Shown in pieces: positions 32,659 through 41,406 of a DNA stretch of 45,045 bases. The stretch covers positions 1 to 45,045 of the forward strand of contig JAEUJS010000311.1 of the NCBI GenBank assembly GCA_016792935.1. The letters are read 5' to 3'. This stretch comes from Archangium sp. (GTDB taxonomy: Bacteria; Myxococcota; Myxococcia; Myxococcales; Myxococcaceae). Under the pieces are notes generated by a model. The model ran no database searches and was not told where the DNA came from. It saw nothing but the letters and a program-made list of their open reading frames with translations. The position numbers and the translations under genes are program-made. Positions within the stretch are counted from its first letter, which is position 1; the number at the start of each line of letters is the position of its first letter.

Positions 32659-34518
32659 GTGCGTCTGTGGGGAGTGGTGGTGACGTTGGGGCTGCTCATC
32701 GTGGTCTCGCTCGGCGTGCGAACTGCGCGCGGGTGGTCTCCGACACAGCGTGAGCGATGGGAGGCGCAATGCGACCGCGACCAACTCGCCGCCTGCGAGG
32801 CACTCGGAGACGACCTGCTCTACGGGCGCACGGGTCCTGTCGATCGCCCGCGCGGAATCGCGATCCTCGAGGAAACGTGCTCACGAAAGGCGGGGCAAGG
32901 GTGCGCCATTCTCGGCGCCGCACTTCTCGCTTCCGGCGACGCAAAGGAAAAGGCGCGGGCCGAAGTGGTGCTGCGACGCGGCTGCGATCTGAAGTCGGCT
33001 GATGCGTGCGCGCACCTCGGCGACTTCGCGCTCGGCGCGGGTCGCAAGCAGAACGCCATCGCGCTGTTCCGGCAGGCGTGCGAGGGCAATTCCCGATTCG
33101 GCTGTTCAATGCTCGGTGAGTTGGCCTTCACGTCGCCGTCGATTGCGCCCGAAGAAGCAGACACCGCATTCGAGCGCGCCTGCGAACTGAAGGACGCGTG
33201 GGCGTGTTTTCGACAGGCGCAGTCGTTGGCGTGTGGCCGAGGTCAGAAGGCCGACCCCGAACGCGCGCTGCCCGCCCTCCGCACCGCGTGCGTGACAGAT
33301 GGTTTGCCCGAAGCGTGTGCGGAATGGGTGCAGCGCGAATCAGCCGATGGCGGAATGACCATCTCGGGCAAGCCGCACGCGCGCGCGTTGATCGGCGCTG
33401 CGTTCGCTCGAGCGCAGAGTGACGACTTCGACGCAGCGCGCACGACGCTCGCCGCCTTCGATGGCGGACTGCCATTCGCACAAGCCGCGATCGAACTCAG
33501 CGCAGGCAATCTCGAGGCCGCGGACGCGTGGTTGGCTCGCGCTCCGAAGGAACAAGTCGAAGCCCGGGTGGTTCGCGAGATTGCACAGGAGCGCCGCAAG
33601 GGAACGCGCTGGCCGGACGCGGCGTGGCTCGGGTGGGCGCACGCAGGAATGCCAGACCTCCGTCAGAGCGAGTGGATTCCCGGGGAGAACTTCGCGCACT
33701 ACCCGTGCTCGGAGGCCATCACCGAGACCATCGACACCGAAGCCGCTTTCATTCGCGCTGTGGCGAGGAGTCACCGCACTCGCCTCGACGAGCGCTACGA
33801 CGCACCCGTTCTGAAGGCCGCCATGCGTTACGCGTCGTCGGATCGCCTGAGCGTCGCGCTCCTCGCGCTTGCGGTGCTGGGGGAGCAGGTCCAGAACGAG
33901 AGCACCGAGAGCGTCATCGTCTTCGAGAAGTCGGCGCGCGCGTCGTTTGCGGCGAAGCATGGCGGCTCGCTCTTCCTCGAGAGCGTCGCGTTGCCGTCGG
34001 ACCTGCGGAACAGCGCAGCCTCTCCGGACGACTTCGCGAAGTTGTTCAACCTCACGCGCGCGCCGGATGAACGGCCGCTGCGCGCGTTGTTCGACGATTA
34101 CGTGCAGCTGCTCGGGCCGGGGCGCGACTCGCGCGGTCAGGCGTTCAGCGCGCTCATCACGGCGACCTCGACCATCGACGTGATCGAACTGCCCGGGTGG
34201 CTCGAGCGCGGAGGCCACGATGCAGAAAGACGCGCAGCCGTGTTGCGCGACCTCGGTGCCCGCTACGTCAAGCGCACGTGGCTGGTGGACCACTACCTCG
34301 GCGCGGCGCTGCTGCGCGCTTCGCTCAAAGTGGAAGACCACGAGCCCACTCGGCGACTCGAGCGCGAGACGATGGATGAACTGAAGCGCTTGCGCACGGG
34401 TCCGACCGGCTTGAGCTCGCTCTCGACGCTTCCGTTCAAGTCTCTCGACCTCGACGCAGTCATCGACGACGAAATGGGTGAGCTGCGTCGACTGCACGCT
34501 CTGGCGGTGAAGCCGTGA
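32659..34518 (+). CDS. Sel1/TPR-like membrane-anchored protein
   Basis: This 619-residue protein has one N-terminal hydrophobic helix (about 3-20) that may anchor it, leaving the rest outside or in the periplasm. Residues about 35-235 contain Sel1-like helical repeats with paired Cys (QLAACEALGDDLLYG, GQGCAILGAALLASG, ADACAHLGDFALG, RFGCSMLGELAF). The remaining 380 residues are mostly helical, with no family recognised. Sel1 repeats mediate protein contacts. Start is GTG 32659. It overlaps the next gene by four bases (GTGA), so the two probably act together. Confidence 0.8.
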   Translation: MRLWGVVVTLGLLIVVSLGVRTARGWSPTQRERWEAQCDRDQLAACEALGDDLLYGRTGPVDRPRGIAILEETCSRKAGQGCAILGAALLASGDAKEKARAEVVLRRGCDLKSADACAHLGDFALGAGRKQNAIALFRQACEGNSRFGCSMLGELAFTSPSIAPEEADTAFERACELKDAWACFRQAQSLACGRGQKADPERALPALRTACVTDGLPEACAEWVQRESADGGMTISGKPHARALIGAAFARAQSDDFDAARTTLAAFDGGLPFAQAAIELSAGNLEAADAWLARAPKEQVEARVVREIAQERRKGTRWPDAAWLGWAHAGMPDLRQSEWIPGENFAHYPCSEAITETIDTEAAFIRAVARSHRTRLDERYDAPVLKAAMRYASSDRLSVALLALAVLGEQVQNESTESVIVFEKSARASFAAKHGGSLFLESVALPSDLRNSAASPDDFAKLFNLTRAPDERPLRALFDDYVQLLGPGRDSRGQAFSALITATSTIDVIELPGWLERGGHDAERRAAVLRDLGARYVKRTWLVDHYLGAALLRASLKVEDHEPTRRLERETMDELKRLRTGPTGLSSLSTLPFKSLDLDAVIDDEMGELRRLHALAVKP

Positions 34519-35312
34519 GCGTGCTGATTCCGTGTGCGAATTGCGCTGCGGAGCTCGCGCCCGGAGCGAAGCAGTGCGTGGCGTGCGGCAGCCCGGCCAT
34601 CGTGCTCGCTGGTCCCGAGCCGAAGGGCGGCGTGTGTGCAGTACACCCCGAGCGCTTGCACAACGCGACGTGTGCGCGCTGCGGCTCGTTCGCCTGCGCG
34701 GTGTGCCTGATGCGCAGCCGCGAGGAGTTGGTGTGTTTGAAGTGCGCTCCGGCTCCGCGGCCCGCGACGATTCCGCTCGAGAATCGTGAGCTCGGGCTGA
34801 CCAGCCGCTTCGTCGGCACGTGGTGGGCGTTCATCGTCGCGCCGGGCGAGAACGCCGAACGCGTCGGTGACGGCCCGCTGTTGGGTCCACTCTTCTTTTC
34901 CTGGTGCTGCTGGCTCGTGCCGTTCGAGTCACTGATGGCGCTCATGCTGGTGGCCGCGCCGAACGAGTCGGTGGCCCTGTTCCTCGTGCTCGGTCTGGCG
35001 CTGACCTCTGTCGCCTTCGTCACGTGGTCGCTGCTGATGCCGCTGGGCGAGTGGGTCGCGCTGCGGGCCGCGGGAGTTCAGGCGCCGCTGCGCACGTTGA
35101 TTCGCGTGGCGAGTTGCTCGTCGGCGCTGTGGTCAGTACCGGTGTGCGGCGTGTTTCCGCTCGGGCTCCTCGCCCTGCTCTTTCGCCTCGTCGCGGTGCG
35201 TCGCGGGCTCGAGCTCAGCTGGCCTGAAGCCCTGGTCGCCGTCAGCGCGACGCCCATCGCGCTCGCGTGTCTGGTCATCATGACGCGCGCCGATTTGTGG
35301 CTGTGGCTGTGA
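34515..35312 (+). CDS. Zinc-ribbon and B-box-like membrane protein
   Basis: This 265-residue protein starts with a zinc ribbon, CxxC-N10-CxxC (Cys7, 10, 21, 24). Next is a B-box-like cluster with CAVHPERLHNATCARC and a following CAVC and CLKC (about 40-77). From about 95 on there are four or five transmembrane helices, resembling Yip1-type membrane domains. The zinc part should face the cytosol. The GTG start overlaps the Sel1-like gene. The stop is one base from the convergent TIGR02996 gene. Its role is unknown; the layout suggests a membrane scaffold. Confidence 0.75.
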   Translation: MSVLIPCANCAAELAPGAKQCVACGSPAIVLAGPEPKGGVCAVHPERLHNATCARCGSFACAVCLMRSREELVCLKCAPAPRPATIPLENRELGLTSRFVGTWWAFIVAPGENAERVGDGPLLGPLFFSWCCWLVPFESLMALMLVAAPNESVALFLVLGLALTSVAFVTWSLLMPLGEWVALRAAGVQAPLRTLIRVASCSSALWSVPVCGVFPLGLLALLFRLVAVRRGLELSWPEALVAVSATPIALACLVIMTRADLWLWL

Positions 35313-35313
35313 G

Positions 35314-36552
35314 TCACTCCATGCCGACGATGTAGCGGTACTTCGGCAGCGGCACTTCCGGCTCGGCTTCGGCGCCCTCTTCCTCTTCGTATTCCGGACG
35401 CGGCGACAACTTGCCGCGCGAGAACTCGACGTTCTTCACCAGCGTGCGCAGCGTCTTCACGTCGTCTTCGTTGAAGCCGGTCTCCTGCACCACCAGCGTG
35501 TCCAACTTCGCGAGGAGCTTCTGGTTGTCCTTGAACCACTGCACGTCAGTCGAGCTCAGCGAACTCTGTGACAGCGAAAGCCGGCGCAGCGACGTCGGGA
35601 GCGTCACGCTCCCCAACATCTCGAAGAATGACGACGTCTCGGCGAAGTTGGTCAGCGCGAGTGACTCCAGCGGGCTCTTCACCAGCGTGCGCAGCGCCGG
35701 CCCGAACTCCGCCGGCCAATCGGCGCCTTCGCTGTAGCCGCTGTCGAACTCGTCTTCCGGATACGAATCGAACGAGGTGTAGGAATCGGTGTCGTCGACG
35801 GAGTTCACCGTCCACTCCTCGTTGAGCCGCATCTCGAAGTGCTTGAGCTTCGGCAGTCTGGCCTTTGCGAGCGATGCGACAGCGTCGCAGGGCTCAGCGG
35901 CATCTCCGTACGACTGGCCCGCGAGACGCAGCCCGTGAACCGTCAGCGACTCGAGCTGCGGCGCGTTGATTTCACCGAACACGAGCTGCCGCACATCGGC
36001 GACGACCAGCTGCACCGAACGAAAGCGAGGCCACAGCGCGTCGAGCGGTCCGAAGTCGACGAGGTTGGGCGCAGGGTCGAAGTCACGCGAGGTCAGTGAC
36101 GTCACGCCCTCAGCGCGGTCGTCGATGAGCTCCAGCGCGGTCACCGAGGGCGGAGCCTTCGCCACCACCAGCGCGACGGTCTCGGAGATGTCGAGCACTT
36201 GATCATCGCCGGTCACCTCGACCTCGACGCGCACCGTCTCGAGCTTCTCTGCGGCCGGTGCCGCAAACAGCGCCTCGAGCGCTTCGTTGAGCACCTGCAC
36301 CGACTTCGCGTGCACCGTCGCCTTCTGCGCGAAGCCCCACTTCCACTTCACGCTCAGCGCGTTGCCGAGGTGTTGTTTGCCCGCTTGCCCGACGAGGTCG
36401 GCGGTGTGCTTGCGCAGCCACGTGTCGCACTTCGCGTCGTCGCCCTCGTTCAGCAACACGATGAACTCGCCGAGCGGTTTGCCCTGTTGCTGCAACCAGT
36501 CGGCGTACACCAACCACTCGGACGCGGGCGCTTCGAACGAAGGAGCGTTCAT
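35314..36552 (-). CDS. TIGR02996-domain leucine-rich protein
   Basis: This 412-residue cytosolic protein begins with a TIGR02996 repeat-companion motif (SEWLVYADWLQQQGKPLGEF in core), a short domain known mainly from myxobacteria and planctomycetes. The rest has leucine-rich, irregular repeats (LTALELIDDR-type strands, LESLTVHGLRL, LESLALTNFAE, LRRLSLSQSSL), and so looks LRR-like. The C-terminus is acidic (EYEEEEGAEAEPE). Such proteins are thought to bind other proteins; nothing identifies a partner. ATG 36552 is the natural start. Confidence 0.8.
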   Translation of the reverse strand: MNAPSFEAPASEWLVYADWLQQQGKPLGEFIVLLNEGDDAKCDTWLRKHTADLVGQAGKQHLGNALSVKWKWGFAQKATVHAKSVQVLNEALEALFAAPAAEKLETVRVEVEVTGDDQVLDISETVALVVAKAPPSVTALELIDDRAEGVTSLTSRDFDPAPNLVDFGPLDALWPRFRSVQLVVADVRQLVFGEINAPQLESLTVHGLRLAGQSYGDAAEPCDAVASLAKARLPKLKHFEMRLNEEWTVNSVDDTDSYTSFDSYPEDEFDSGYSEGADWPAEFGPALRTLVKSPLESLALTNFAETSSFFEMLGSVTLPTSLRRLSLSQSSLSSTDVQWFKDNQKLLAKLDTLVVQETGFNEDDVKTLRTLVKNVEFSRGKLSPRPEYEEEEGAEAEPEVPLPKYRYIVGME

Positions 36553-36579
36553 GGGCCGCGCAGCGTGTCACAGTCCCTC

Positions 36580-36600
36580 AAGTGAGAGTCACTCTCACTT
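36580..36600. terminator. Hairpin at the end of the pectate-lyase-like gene
   Basis: AAGTGAGAG-TCA-CTCTCACTT is a perfect 9-base inverted repeat that includes the lyase stop codon (36595-36597). There is no T-run on the minus strand. Like the hairpin at 6050-6077, it begins in the last codons of a gene and may act as a transcript end or stabiliser. Confidence 0.45.
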
Positions 36601-38745
36601 CTTCTGGCGCCGACGCAGCATGAGCAGCACCCCCAGGAGCACGGTCACGTCGAGCGTCGCACAGCCACACCCGCTCACACCGCCCGCTTCCGTTCCCGCG
36701 TCGCTCGAGGTCATGCCCGCGTCGGTCGGCAGCGCGCCTGCGTCTCCGCCCTGAGGCCCGGCGTCGCTCGCCGCCGTGCCGGCGTCGGCTCCCGAGGCTC
36801 CTGCGTCCACCCCGCTGTCCGTGAGTCCGGCATCGGCGACACCGCCATCCGGCATCAAGCGCGCGAGCACCACGTCATCGAACGCGACGGCGTCGTTGAA
36901 GCTGCCGATGCCCACGCGACCCGACGTCACCGGCACCACGGTCTGCAGACGCACCACGCCGTCGAGCGACGCGGTGACGCTCGTGCCCACGCGCTCGAGC
37001 GTCACGTCGTGCCACTGCGTGTTGGGAATCAGCGCCACGCCGACGTCGGCGACCAACGAGCGCACGTCGTTCTCCATGCGGAACAGCTGGCTGTTGCCGC
37101 TCAACGCGCTGAGCATGAGGTAGTGGTAGTTCGACGGGTCGACGTAACCGAACACCAGGCACGCATCGGCGCCGCTGTTCAGCATCAGGTCTTCGCTGGT
37201 CTGAAAGCGGAATGTGAGCCGGAAGTCGTCGAAGGTGCCGTGGCGCGAGAGCGCGTATTCACCCAGGCCCAGCGACGACGGCGCGTTGTACGAAGTGGTG
37301 GTGATGGCGTAGCGCCAGTCGCCGTTGAACTGCGCGACCGCCCAGCGCGACGGCGTGAGCTCTTCCCAGTCGAAGCGCGAGCCGTGCGCCTGGTCGTTCG
37401 AGAAGCGATCCATCACCGGCACCACCGGGCCCGTCCCCTCGACCATCGCGGCGAAGCCGTGCAGCCACTCCTCGAGGTTGGTGTAGCCGTCGCCGTCAGC
37501 GTCGCCGTTCGGGTCAGCGGGCAACGTCAAGGCGCGCGTGTTCTGCGCGAGCGTCGGCCACCCACCGCCGTTTCTCTGACAGCGCATCGACCCGTCGCTC
37601 GCGACGCAGTTGACGTAGCTCCCGGTGCCCGCATCGACCGCGTTGACGATGCGCGTGTCCACCGCGTCGCGCTCGAGCGGTCGCGCTCCTGCGCGTGAGA
37701 GCACCGAGCTCAGCGTTCCACTCGCAGGCAGCGCCACGAGCCCCGAAGGCCACACCGGAGCGCTCGTCGCCTCGAACATCGCGCGCGAGCCGTTGATGAA
37801 GAACGTCACCTCGGACCACGGGTCGGCGAGCGGCCCCGGCGCGTGGTTGTCCGAGAGGAACACGCGCGTGCCCATCGGCAGGTTGGTGAGCCGCATCGAG
37901 GGCGACGCGACGCGCAGGTACACGTTGCCGACGATGGAATTGAACGTCGGGTCGCCGTCGTAGCTGAGCAGCTGCGTCGCGCCGAGGTCGTCAACACCGT
38001 AGACAACATTGTTGACCATCGAGAGCCGCGTCGCGCCCGAGAGCGGGTTGCGACCGAGGTTGAACGCGAACAGGTTGCCCTGCAGGCTGACGTTCATGTT
38101 CGGGTTGGGTTCGCCTCCGAAGAGCACGCCGTAGCCGTGCGGCTCGAGCACGCCGCCGCCATCTTCCTCGGACGTGTGAAACGAATCGTGCAACGGCTCG
38201 GCGAAGATGTTGTCGAGCAGCGTGACGTTGCTGACGCCGGCATCGACCGCCGAGTCGGACCACAGCGAAATCATCTCGTCGGTGGACCAACTGAACGAGC
38301 AATGGTCGATGACCACGTTGCGCGCGACCCACGGGCCCCACGAGGCGATGGACAGCGCATCACGGTCGTTGAACGGCGGCCCCGCCAGGTCGTCGCCGAC
38401 GCGGAAGCGCAGGTGCTGCACGAGCACGTCGGAGGCGAGAATCACCAGGCCTGCGCCGCGAATCAGAATGCCCGGGGCCGGAGCCGTCTGGCCCGCGATG
38501 GTCAGATTCCCCGAGCGCACCTCGAGCGGCGTGGTGAGCGTGATGGTGCCCGACACTTCGAATACGCAGACGCGCGGACCCGTTGCCTGGAGACACGCCG
38601 CGAGCGTTCCCGCTCCGCTCGCGGCGAGCGAGCTGACGATGTGAACGGTGCCTCCGCGGCCAGCCGGAGTGTCGATGCCGAAGCCGTGCGCGCCAGGAAC
38701 GACGGGCAGCTGTGCGACGGCGATCAACGTGAGGGCTCCCAACAT
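36595..38745 (-). CDS. Pectate-lyase-like MYXO-CTERM protein
   Basis: This 716-residue secreted protein starts at ATG 38745, which gives a signal peptide directly before VPGAHGFG, the usual N-terminal motif of this parallel beta-helix lyase group. GRGGTVHIVSSLAASGAGTL and VIDHCSFSWSTDE fit that fold. An acidic calcium-type loop (DADGDGYTNLEEWL) is near residue 410. A LamG/DUF1080-like beta-sandwich spans about 445-632. An Asp/Ala/Gly linker and a GCGC-hydrophobic-RRRQKK tail (about 690-716) form a MYXO-CTERM-like anchor. It should cleave acidic polysaccharide at the cell surface; the exact substrate is unknown. It is divergent from the GH5 gene. Confidence 0.88.
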   Translation of the reverse strand: MLGALTLIAVAQLPVVPGAHGFGIDTPAGRGGTVHIVSSLAASGAGTLAACLQATGPRVCVFEVSGTITLTTPLEVRSGNLTIAGQTAPAPGILIRGAGLVILASDVLVQHLRFRVGDDLAGPPFNDRDALSIASWGPWVARNVVIDHCSFSWSTDEMISLWSDSAVDAGVSNVTLLDNIFAEPLHDSFHTSEEDGGGVLEPHGYGVLFGGEPNPNMNVSLQGNLFAFNLGRNPLSGATRLSMVNNVVYGVDDLGATQLLSYDGDPTFNSIVGNVYLRVASPSMRLTNLPMGTRVFLSDNHAPGPLADPWSEVTFFINGSRAMFEATSAPVWPSGLVALPASGTLSSVLSRAGARPLERDAVDTRIVNAVDAGTGSYVNCVASDGSMRCQRNGGGWPTLAQNTRALTLPADPNGDADGDGYTNLEEWLHGFAAMVEGTGPVVPVMDRFSNDQAHGSRFDWEELTPSRWAVAQFNGDWRYAITTTSYNAPSSLGLGEYALSRHGTFDDFRLTFRFQTSEDLMLNSGADACLVFGYVDPSNYHYLMLSALSGNSQLFRMENDVRSLVADVGVALIPNTQWHDVTLERVGTSVTASLDGVVRLQTVVPVTSGRVGIGSFNDAVAFDDVVLARLMPDGGVADAGLTDSGVDAGASGADAGTAASDAGPQGGDAGALPTDAGMTSSDAGTEAGGVSGCGCATLDVTVLLGVLLMLRRRQKK
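37990..38016. repeat. Copy of the 38824-38850 element inside the lyase gene
   Basis: This 27-base stretch matches the intergenic element at 38824-38850 at 24 positions. It begins GTCAACACCGTAGAC and ends ACATTGTTGAC. It is coding here (VNNVV region of the beta-helix). It might be a secondary operator, or chance convergence on a repeated Asn/Val codon pattern. Confidence 0.5.
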
Positions 38746-38823
38746 GCGCGGAGCGTCCACCACCTCGCGGCGCGGAACAATGGTCGCGCATACACGCTCA
38801 GAATTGGCGCGCACGTCGACCAC

Positions 38824-38850
38824 GTCAACATCGTTGACAACATCGTTGAC
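38824..38850. promoter_or_regulatory. Candidate operator between lyase and GH5 genes
   Basis: Two 15-mers, GTCAACATCGTTGAC and GACAACATCGTTGAC, overlap by three bases, giving a 12-base period; the first is nearly palindromic around ATC. The element overlaps a possible minus-strand -35 (TTGACG) with AATTCT 17 bases further on. It lies in the 143-base gap between the two divergent starts, where a shared regulator would bind. Confidence 0.5.
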
Positions 38851-38888
38851 ACCAATCCCACTGAGACGAGTCTGGTAGGCAAGCGCGC

Positions 38889-40238
38889 GTGCGTTGGCTC
38901 GGTACCCTCAGCGTCGTCTTCATCGCATGCGCGCCTCCCAAGATGGAGCCGCCACCCGCGCGCGTCTTCACCGTGCAGCGCGGCTTCATTCGCGACCCTG
39001 ATGGACGCGCGGTGATTCTGCGGGGCGCGAACGTGAGCGGCCGCCACAAGGAACCGCCCTACTTCGACTTCCACGACACGCCCGACTTCCGCCGCATGCG
39101 TGTCGAGTGGGGCATGAACTCGGTGCGCTTCCTCATCTCGTGGGCGGCGCTCGAGCCGACGCGCGACGCGTACGACGACGCGTACCTCGACGAAGTCGTG
39201 CGCCGGGTGAAGCTCGCCACCGACGAAGGGCTGCTCGTCTTCCTCGACATGCACCAGGACCTGTACGGCGTCGGGTTTCCCGGAGGAAACGGCATGCCGC
39301 GCTGGACGTGCGCCGAGGCGAACTACGCGAGCTACTCGCCGTCCTCGACGTGGTTCTTCAACTACCTGAGCGCGGAAGTGACGGCCTGCTTCGACGGCTT
39401 CTGGAGCAGCAAGGACCTGCAGGCGAAGTACGCCGCCGCGTGGGGCCACATCGCCGAGCGCTTCGTCGATGCGCCGCTGGTCATCGGCTTCGACCCGATG
39501 AACGAACCGTACTGGGGTTCGTTTCCGCCCGACGTGCTCGAGCAGAGCCGGCTCGCTCCGCTGTACCGGCAGTGCATCACCGCGGTGCGCGCGCATCGGC
39601 CTGACTGGCTCGCGTTTCTCGAGCCGGCGTCGAGCCGGAACATCGGGCTGCCCTCGAAGCTCCCGGCGTTTCCGGAGTTCGGCAACGTCGTCTACGCACC
39701 GCACTCGTACGACGGGGCGGCGGAGCAGGGCATGGGCTTCGACCCGACACGACGACAGGTGCTCATCGACCAGGTCGCGCGCATGCGTGAAGAGGCAGAC
39801 GCGCGCGACGCCGCGCTGGTGCTCGGAGAATACGGCGGCTTCTCGGGTCACCCCGGCATCACCGAGTACATGGACGCGGAGTTCGCCGCTGCCGGTCTCG
39901 CTCGCGCTGGCGCCCTGTATTGGGACTACGGAAAGAACGACAGCTACGCGCTGCTCGACGCGAACGGAGTTCCCAAGCCGCAGGTGCTGAGCGCCGTCGC
40001 GCGGCCATATCCCGAGCGCGTCGCCGGTGAGCCGGGGCCGTGGACCTCGACGGCCGATGGGAAGACGTTCGAATTCAGCTTCACGAGCGACGCGAACGTT
40101 GAGCTGCCGACGCGCATCGCGGTGCCTGCGGGCAACCACTCAGCGACCTGCGAGGGCTGCACCGTGACTTCGGTCGATGGTGCCTTCGAGCTCACAGCGA
40201 CCACGAGCGACGTGCGCGTCACCGTGACGCGCAACTGA
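38889..40238 (+). CDS. GH5 endoglycoceramidase/cellulase-like lipoprotein
   Basis: This 449-residue enzyme has lipobox VVFIAC (Cys14). The TIM barrel opens with ILRGANVSGRHK and contains VRFLISWAALEP. The acid/base Glu206 is in DPMNEPYWG and the nucleophile Glu314 in LGEYGGF, so it is a retaining GH5 enzyme. A small C-terminal beta domain (about 375-449) is arranged as in endoglycoceramidases (GH5 proteins that cut glycan from ceramide); a beta-glucan substrate is also possible. Start is GTG 38889. It is divergent from the lyase across a candidate operator, so both may respond to the same polysaccharide. Confidence 0.9.
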   Translation: MRWLGTLSVVFIACAPPKMEPPPARVFTVQRGFIRDPDGRAVILRGANVSGRHKEPPYFDFHDTPDFRRMRVEWGMNSVRFLISWAALEPTRDAYDDAYLDEVVRRVKLATDEGLLVFLDMHQDLYGVGFPGGNGMPRWTCAEANYASYSPSSTWFFNYLSAEVTACFDGFWSSKDLQAKYAAAWGHIAERFVDAPLVIGFDPMNEPYWGSFPPDVLEQSRLAPLYRQCITAVRAHRPDWLAFLEPASSRNIGLPSKLPAFPEFGNVVYAPHSYDGAAEQGMGFDPTRRQVLIDQVARMREEADARDAALVLGEYGGFSGHPGITEYMDAEFAAAGLARAGALYWDYGKNDSYALLDANGVPKPQVLSAVARPYPERVAGEPGPWTSTADGKTFEFSFTSDANVELPTRIAVPAGNHSATCEGCTVTSVDGAFELTATTSDVRVTVTRN

Positions 40239-40317
40239 GCGGTCCGTCTTTCGCGAAGAAGTGTCAACGTCGCGCGCCCGGCGTGACTCGCTTCGTCGCG
40301 CGTTCGAGAGTCGCCAC

Positions 40318-41181
40318 ATGACGACGACGCGAACGGCGGTCATCACCGGCGGCACGGGCGGCATCGGAGAACACACTGCGACTGCGCTCGCGAAGGCCGG
40401 CTTGCGCGTGCTCGTGACCGGTCGCGACAAGGCGCGCGGCGACGCGGCGGTCGAGCGCATCCGCAAGGCGAGTGGGCGCGACGACGCCGAGCTCGTGCTC
40501 GGTGACTTGAGCAGCAACGCCGGCATCGACGCGTTGGGCGACGCCATCCTCGCGCGCGCTCCAAAGCTCGACGTGCTCATCAACAACGCGGGCCACTTCG
40601 GCATGGAGCGCGCCGACAACGCCGACGGCTTCGAGCTGCACTTCGCGATGAACGTCGTCGCTCCGTATCGGCTGACGCTGAAGTTGAAGCCCGCGCTCGA
40701 GGCGGCGGCTCCTTCACGCGTCGTCAACGTCACGGGCGGCATGCCGTTCTGGGCGCTCGATGCGAACGACCTTCAGGCGAAGAACAGCTTCGTCGCCTTC
40801 CGCACCTACTCACGCTCGAAGCGAGCGTCCGATGCGATGTCGCTCGCGCTCGCGCGGGAACTCGCTCCGAGCCGCGTGTTCCTCAACATCGCGGGGCCGG
40901 GTCCCGCGTCGACGACGATGACCAACACGATGACCTCGGCCGCGCTGCCCTGGTACTTGAAGCCGATGTGGCCGATGTTGAAGCGCATGATGCACGCGCG
41001 CGACGACGGAGCGAGCGCACGCAAAGCAGCCGAGCCGGTCATCAGGGTGGCGACCACTCCGGAGCTCGAGGAGAAGTCAGGCGTGATGCTCGGCCCCGAT
41101 GGAAAAGCCAGCGCGTTCCACGGCACCGTGCTGAAGCCTGAGAATCAGTCGAAGGTGATCGACGCGATCTTGAAGCGCTGA
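40318..41181 (+). CDS. Short-chain dehydrogenase/reductase
   Basis: This 287-residue oxidoreductase has the Rossmann motif TGGTGGIG (10-17), NNAG (89-92) and the catalytic pair Tyr164-Lys168 (YSRSK). After the fifth strand, where Ser is usual (NVSSG), the sequence reads NVTGG, so Thr may replace the catalytic Ser. It most resembles the retinol-dehydrogenase-like SDR group, which prefers NADP(H) (TGRDKARG). I chose ATG 40318; a GTG at 40261 would add an Arg-rich 19-residue extension without support. The substrate is unknown. The gene lies 79 bases after the GH5 gene. Confidence 0.88.
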   Translation: MTTTRTAVITGGTGGIGEHTATALAKAGLRVLVTGRDKARGDAAVERIRKASGRDDAELVLGDLSSNAGIDALGDAILARAPKLDVLINNAGHFGMERADNADGFELHFAMNVVAPYRLTLKLKPALEAAAPSRVVNVTGGMPFWALDANDLQAKNSFVAFRTYSRSKRASDAMSLALARELAPSRVFLNIAGPGPASTTMTNTMTSAALPWYLKPMWPMLKRMMHARDDGASARKAAEPVIRVATTPELEEKSGVMLGPDGKASAFHGTVLKPENQSKVIDAILKR

Positions 41182-41396
41182 GCAGGTCGAGTCTCGGGCT
41201 CGCGAGCGAGACCGGAGATCATTTGCGGCCCTGAACGCTCACCCGCGTTCGCGTCACTCGTGCGTCCGCGTCGCTTTCGTGCGTCCGCGTCGGACTCACT
41301 CTCGTGCGTTCGCGTCACGCCTCCGTGCGTCTCACTCTCGTGCGTACGCGCGCTGCACCCTGCGACGAGAACCGCGACCACGAGGATCGAGCGCAT
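41145..41396 (-). CDS. Possible small repeat-containing lipoprotein
   Basis: This 83-residue frame begins with a good signal and lipobox (VLVAGC, Cys14), 10 bases after the stop of the preceding lipoprotein gene in the TonB locus. The mature part is low-complexity (RTHESE, RTHESESDADARK), encoded by imperfect repeats. Its last 12 codons overlap the 3' end of the convergent SDR gene. The lipobox and position argue for a real gene. The repeats and overlap argue for caution. Confidence 0.5.
   Translation of the reverse strand: MRSILVVAVLVAGCSARTHESETHGGVTRTHESESDADARKRRGRTSDANAGERSGPQMISGLAREPETRPAQRFKIASITFD
41237..41351. repeat. Imperfect short tandem repeats of CGTGCGTNCGCGTC
   Basis: At least four units of about 14 bases (CGTGCGTCCGCGTC, CGTGCGTTCGCGTC and a truncated CGTGCGTACGCG) are separated by 5-10 bases such as CTCACTCT. 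They make up most of the mature part of the small lipoprotein frame. Confidence 0.75.
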
Positions 41397-41406
41397 GCAC
41401 GTCAGC

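Noticed and set aside
38746..38823. Extension of the lyase start to 38823
   Set aside because: It would put 26 charged residues before the signal peptide and run through the proposed promoter region.
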